Assembly: GCA_902766325.1 (NCBI GenBank)
Contig: CACXDF010000274.1
Location: 1-9,798 of the forward strand
Origin: an uncultured Eubacteriales bacterium
Lineage (GTDB): Bacteria > Bacillota > Clostridia > Christensenellales > DTU072
Direction of reading: 5' to 3'
DNA length: 9,798 nucleotides
Shown here: positions 9,001 through 9,798 of the stretch, piece after piece
How the letters are laid out: each line of letters opens with the position of its first letter
Numbering within the stretch: the first letter of the stretch is position 1
Program-made: the position numbers and the translations under genes
The notes under the pieces: generated by a model
Told to the model about the DNA's origin: nothing
Seen by the model: the letters and a program-made list of their open reading frames with translations, nothing else
The model's database searches: none

Positions 9001-9798
9001 GCCGATGGTCTTGATCTTGTTCCACCAGTTGCCGGTCAAACCGCCGTCGATATCCTTGATAACGTCATATACGTTACCGGAGTTATCCTTGATCTTGACC
9101 TGATAGTAGATATAATCGGCAGAATGCACCAGTTTTTGATTGGCTCTTTCTCCCCTGGCGGTCGTATAAGACGCAGAGCCGTTGACCTCGTACTTGTGTT
9201 CGTCGTACGTGAAATAGTTGTACTTATCGGAGCTGGGACTGTTATGTCCGTTTGCATTATCGAAACCGGTGACGGCGGTCTTGGCGCCTCTGTCACGAAT
9301 AGCAAAGTCACTCTTGTTATAAGTATTGGGTTCTGTCGACTGAACGGGATCGCTCAACGTTACGTACTTGTCGCCGTAGGCGTCGAAAATGAACACTCTG
9401 TCGTAGAGGACCTTTTCGCCCATGTTGTTGAAATAGTAAACGTCGACCGTCGCATACGACTGATTATTGTTGGTTCCGATCCAGTCGTTCATGAACTCTT
9501 CGTAATTCGCGAACGTAGAGAATTCGTAATGGTAGCTGGAATCGGTATAAAGCGCTTCTTGACGCTTATCTCCGTTGGAATTGTAGTAGAATCCGTGGAA
9601 ACCGCCTCCTGGGTCTTCGACGGGTTTACCCTTTTCGGTAACGTGCATCACGCGGATATCGACGCCCTTGATAGAGTAATTCGCCGAGGCGTCCGTCTTA
9701 TAGGTATAGACCTTCGTCTTTTCACCCTGCGTCACGTTTTCCGTCATCTCGAAGTACAACAGATCGGTACCGTTATTTTCGTAAATACAACTCGAAGA
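1..9798 (-). CDS. Giant modular Ig-like/beta-repeat protein, internal fragment (both ends outside the window)
   Basis: The minus-strand frame whose codons end at bases 9798, 9795 and so on down to 1 is open for all 3266 codons. No start can be assigned because the frame enters from beyond 9798 and leaves past base 1. The translation is protein-like throughout: beta-strand alternation, Gly/Asn/Asp turns, many Tyr and Trp, few Cys, and recurring modules related to one another. I see no catalytic motif, no membrane-spanning segment, no LPXTG-type sorting signal and no signal peptide in this part, so anchoring and export signals, if present, lie outside. Ig-like (Big_4-type) modules in Bacillota usually occur in secreted or wall-attached adhesins and stalk proteins, and that is the likeliest role by inference. 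A phage structural protein is the main alternative, given modules resembling tail proteins. That this is one coding frame is near certain; function and localisation are not. Confidence 0.95.
592..732 (-). other. Ig-like module with GGGTY motif, C-terminal-side copy
   Basis: Residues 3023-3069 contain SLIGVTINDEPLYLRV, then GGGTYNVYAWVGSGLAKQ and PLKVMVKSRTV. The second half aligns without gaps to GGGTYYITATIGEGELKQ and EVKVVVTK in the domain at 2626-2898, 678 residues away. It is probably the end of an Ig-like domain whose beginning is divergent. The following 197 residues (bases 1-591) are beta-rich with a short helix (about REKFANALSVYDFMG) and match nothing I know. Confidence 0.5.
1351..1611 (-). 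repeat. CVYEN-type beta module, C-terminal-side copy
   Basis: Residues about 2730-2816 start CVYENDGSEFIYYKKEVV, continue through VFRVRILDMRYKWGNG and end with DVYYIDRYGVIRQFEN. The first residues of the window (9541-9789) carry an apparent second copy: CIYENNGTDLLYFEMTENV, then VDIRVMHVTEKGK and GFYYNSNGDKRQ. The two Cys are 2726 residues apart, so this is a dispersed, not tandem, repeat. Confidence 0.5.
2191..2355 (-). other. Ig-like (Big_4-like) domain with GGTY motif
   Basis: Residues 2482-2536 begin GLPEKIYVNIETD (LP at 2350-2355), reach VYVDWEFD and then IAGGTYDKNATVKVVLAVIYD. The LP-K start and V-(D/K)-W strand align with the domain at 3265-3471. The end of the last strand runs into DLDKNGNRINE, an Asp/Asn turn at 2161-2193 that might also bind calcium. 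Confidence 0.5.
2626..2898 (-). other. Ig-like (Big_3/Big_4-like) domain with GGGTY motif
   Basis: Residues 2301-2391 begin ITNVFVKDPGG, continue DSYTYWLQYGSGS and DEIKWEG, then YTPGGGTYYITATIGEG, and end EVKVVVTKAQL. This follows the course of a bacterial Ig-like domain: an initial I..V strand, an Asp-rich turn, a Y..G strand, a K-W strand, then GGTYYITA and a closing V-rich strand. The GGGTY part recurs at 592-684. Confidence 0.6.
3265..3471 (-). other. Ig-like (Big_4-like) domain
   Basis: Residues 2110-2178 begin LPNKAEITCIVDGEIKVV, reach the typical Trp in LDVKWTKID, and close with DVVELYIYPERF. The LP start, the dG turn and the V.W motif are the Big_4 hallmarks, though the second half is divergent. 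A further LP-started beta module, LPDGYSVFLDPYDVN onward (about 2911-3240, residues 2187-2296), follows and may be a more distant relative. Confidence 0.55.
4123..4155 (-). other. Candidate calcium-binding loop (DTNGNGDYTDD)
   Basis: Residues about 1882-1892 read DTNGNGDYTDD, with Asp/Asn at positions 1, 3, 5, 7, 10 and 11 and Gly at 6. This resembles Ca-binding turns of the D.N.NG...D class seen in SdrD B-type and thrombospondin type 3 repeats. It is preceded by YVIWEYVN and followed by IRVLVRSKG, a strand-loop-strand context. It departs from the canonical EF-hand spacing, so metal binding is a guess. Confidence 0.35.
4423..4635 (-). repeat. Phage-tail-like beta repeat, copy 2
   Basis: Residues 1722-1792 run from FLWYRNTDNIFGENT through EKYVHIRYSANETG and GKYLGIYLGREANAEN to SDYTW. 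This copy is the closer match to the phage tail-type module, with HIRYS, KYLGIY and DYTW all present. The RYSAN motifs of the two copies are 69 residues apart and differ by one base over 15 nucleotides. Confidence 0.55.
4636..4842 (-). repeat. Phage-tail-like beta repeat, copy 1
   Basis: Residues 1653-1721 start GYRIYYNDGRNGVLDNG, contain TYVFVRYSANADG and then NDYIGIAVLRN, and end just before FLWYR. This order, a TY.H/F.RYS.N.DG strand followed by YIG(I/T) and then YTW or LWY, is one I know from modules repeated in tail and receptor-binding proteins of phages of Gram-positive bacteria. The second copy follows directly. The match is by pattern recognition, not a database search. Confidence 0.5.
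5194..5436 (-). repeat. Tandem alpha-helical repeat, unit B
   Basis: Residues 1455-1535 run from DMLYLDMILAEQMLAYVER through GYDRLYTGQVVSSNRLQSLY to KANVWKTWYSTY. The start is 79 residues after that of unit A, and the KAN-W motifs are 85 residues apart. Unit B has a slightly longer insert before the motif, where unit A carries poly-Asn. The pair could form a helical hairpin bundle or a rigid rod section between beta modules. Confidence 0.7.
5437..5673 (-). repeat. Tandem alpha-helical repeat, unit A
   Basis: Residues 1376-1454 begin DMDIMLTTLLERSARNN, continue AAAFDELYSRSNKYTKNKLG and end with KANAWETWYAQY. The next unit has equivalent landmarks in the same order: DM at the start, [FY]D.LY, N[KR]L.S, and KAN[AV]W.TWY. 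Composition is helical, with Leu, Ala, Met, Glu, Lys and Arg and few Gly or Pro, in contrast to the beta-rich flanks. A run of five Asn lies just before KANAW in this unit only. I recognise no family. Confidence 0.7.
5503..5520 (-). repeat. Poly-Asn tract coded by AAC/AAT codons
   Basis: Five consecutive Asn codons (AAC AAT AAC AAT AAT) followed by AAG encode NNNNNK. On the plus strand this reads as a TTATTATTG-type simple repeat. It sits at the loop between helices of repeat unit A and is absent from unit B. It is the only clear simple-sequence tract I saw in the window and could vary in length between strains. Confidence 0.7.
6121..6789 (-). other. Unrecognised beta-rich region of the giant protein
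   Basis: Residues about 1004-1226 alternate hydrophobic and polar residues with Gly/Asn turns, as in FKTLTVSYGNDGYNKVD, TIGLTYRAYG, YIGMVTINPLNN, VITLNVRIAAHNG and VQRLKIYVLIQ. This suggests two or three beta-sandwich modules, but I recognise no specific family. A mainly helical stretch follows (about residues 1240-1300, with TEDVIRANEERIRAIVSA and TLEVLLAELALP). Confidence 0.4.
7042..7248 (-). repeat. Composite protein repeat, unit II (aromatic hairpin plus helix)
   Basis: Residues 851-919 are the second copy of the composite module. AWYDIRKNVMVYTENG forms the hairpin, WYTL follows, and AYLDAIRSSYAEFFTAL forms the helix. After it comes a longer helical stretch (about residues 920-990, including YLRWLYLYDYTHSLKG and PEIFLKVVKEQEKIL) that unit I lacks, so the copies diverge after the shared core. 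Divergence at both protein and DNA level indicates an old duplication. Confidence 0.65.
7450..7656 (-). repeat. Composite protein repeat, unit I (aromatic hairpin plus helix)
   Basis: Residues 715-783 contain an aromatic hairpin (VWIDPENGRAWYREFD), then ENWYYLNNE, a Gly/Pro linker and a helical segment DEAYLNALRSSRFSAYEKYL. Unit II downstream in the protein (7042-7248) has the same order of elements: AWYDIRKNVMVYTENG, SEWYTL, then AAYLDAIRSSYAEFFTAL. The WY(Y/T)L elements are 135 residues apart and the AYL(N/D)A(L/I)RSS elements 138 apart. Between the units lies an extra aromatic hairpin, PWFDIETGTMWLYHED, at 7318-7365. No function can be assigned. The W-rich hairpins recall, but do not match, cell-wall-binding repeats. 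Confidence 0.65.
8185..8382 (-). other. Ig-like domain, Big_4 type
   Basis: Residues about 473-538 follow the usual course of a bacterial Ig-like group 4 domain: an LP start (ILPTRVFGYFTNG), a strand ending in the characteristic W-D-T-S-A (GIDISWDTSAI), then a GVYLRGYVGNT strand and a closing strand AEILITC. The length, about 66 residues, fits the family. Such domains act as spacers or binding modules in secreted proteins. The assignment rests on the pattern alone; a profile search was not possible. Confidence 0.65.
8932..9033 (-). other. Amphipathic Trp-containing helix within the giant protein
   Basis: Residues about 256-289 contain GNWWNKIKTIGNWISDGV followed by NTIKDAIPEYIKQTIF. Trp and Ile recur every three to four residues with Lys, Asn and Asp between them, as expected of an amphipathic helix. 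The stretch interrupts otherwise beta-rich sequence. The spacing of W..IK elements recalls phage tape-measure proteins, but this single stretch is too short to claim homology. It is not long or hydrophobic enough to be a transmembrane segment. Confidence 0.5.
9541..9789 (-). repeat. CIYEN-type beta module, N-terminal-side copy
   Basis: Residues 4-86 start CIYENNGTDLLYFEMTENV, pass through VDIRVMHVTEKGK and end near GFYYNSNGDKRQEALYTD. The order matches the copy at 1351-1611. The module begins at the very edge of the window, so any further part toward the N-terminus is not visible. Confidence 0.5.

Noticed and set aside
1..9798. CRISPR array, tRNA, rRNA, insertion sequence, promoter or terminator
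   Set aside because: No regularly spaced identical DNA repeats, cloverleaf or terminal inverted repeats were seen, and the whole window is coding, leaving no intergenic space for regulatory sites.

Overview
The whole window is the interior of one giant protein-coding gene on the minus strand. Read in reverse complement with a codon ending exactly at base 1, all 3266 codons are sense. There is no in-frame stop, no resolvable start, no intergenic space, no RNA gene and no promoter or terminator. The protein is therefore at least 3266 residues long, and both its N-terminus (beyond base 9798) and C-terminus (beyond base 1) lie outside. Residue numbers below count window codons, with residue 1 at 9796-9798 and residue 3266 at 1-3.

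The product looks like a very large, modular, probably exported surface or adhesin-type protein. It is rich in Tyr, Asn, Asp, Gly, Thr and Val, poor in Cys (12 counted), and made mainly of short beta-rich modules with two helical stretches between them. From the N-terminal side of the window: residues 1-470 are an unrecognised beta-rich stretch with an amphipathic Trp-containing helix (about 256-289). Residues 473-538 are a Big_4-like Ig domain. Residues 715-919 are a composite tandem repeat of an aromatic hairpin plus a helix. Residues 1000-1220 are an unrecognised beta-rich region. Residues 1376-1535 are two tandem alpha-helical repeats. Residues 1653-1792 are two beta repeats resembling modules of phage tail or receptor-binding proteins. 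Residues 2110-2536 are a run of Ig-like modules. Residues 2550-3266 hold more beta modules, including another Ig-like copy near 3023-3069. An aromatic hairpin motif recurs along most of the length.

The organism is probably a bacterium of the Bacillota (Clostridia-like, perhaps an uncultured gut lineage). That rests on the giant Ig-repeat architecture, G+C of roughly one half, and frequent AGA, TAT and AAG codons alongside C-ending codons. It is a low-confidence inference, and a phage or other mobile origin is not excluded.

Long plus-strand open frames, one of 990 codons and one of 633, are antisense shadows. They exist because the real gene almost never uses TTA, CTA or TCA codons.
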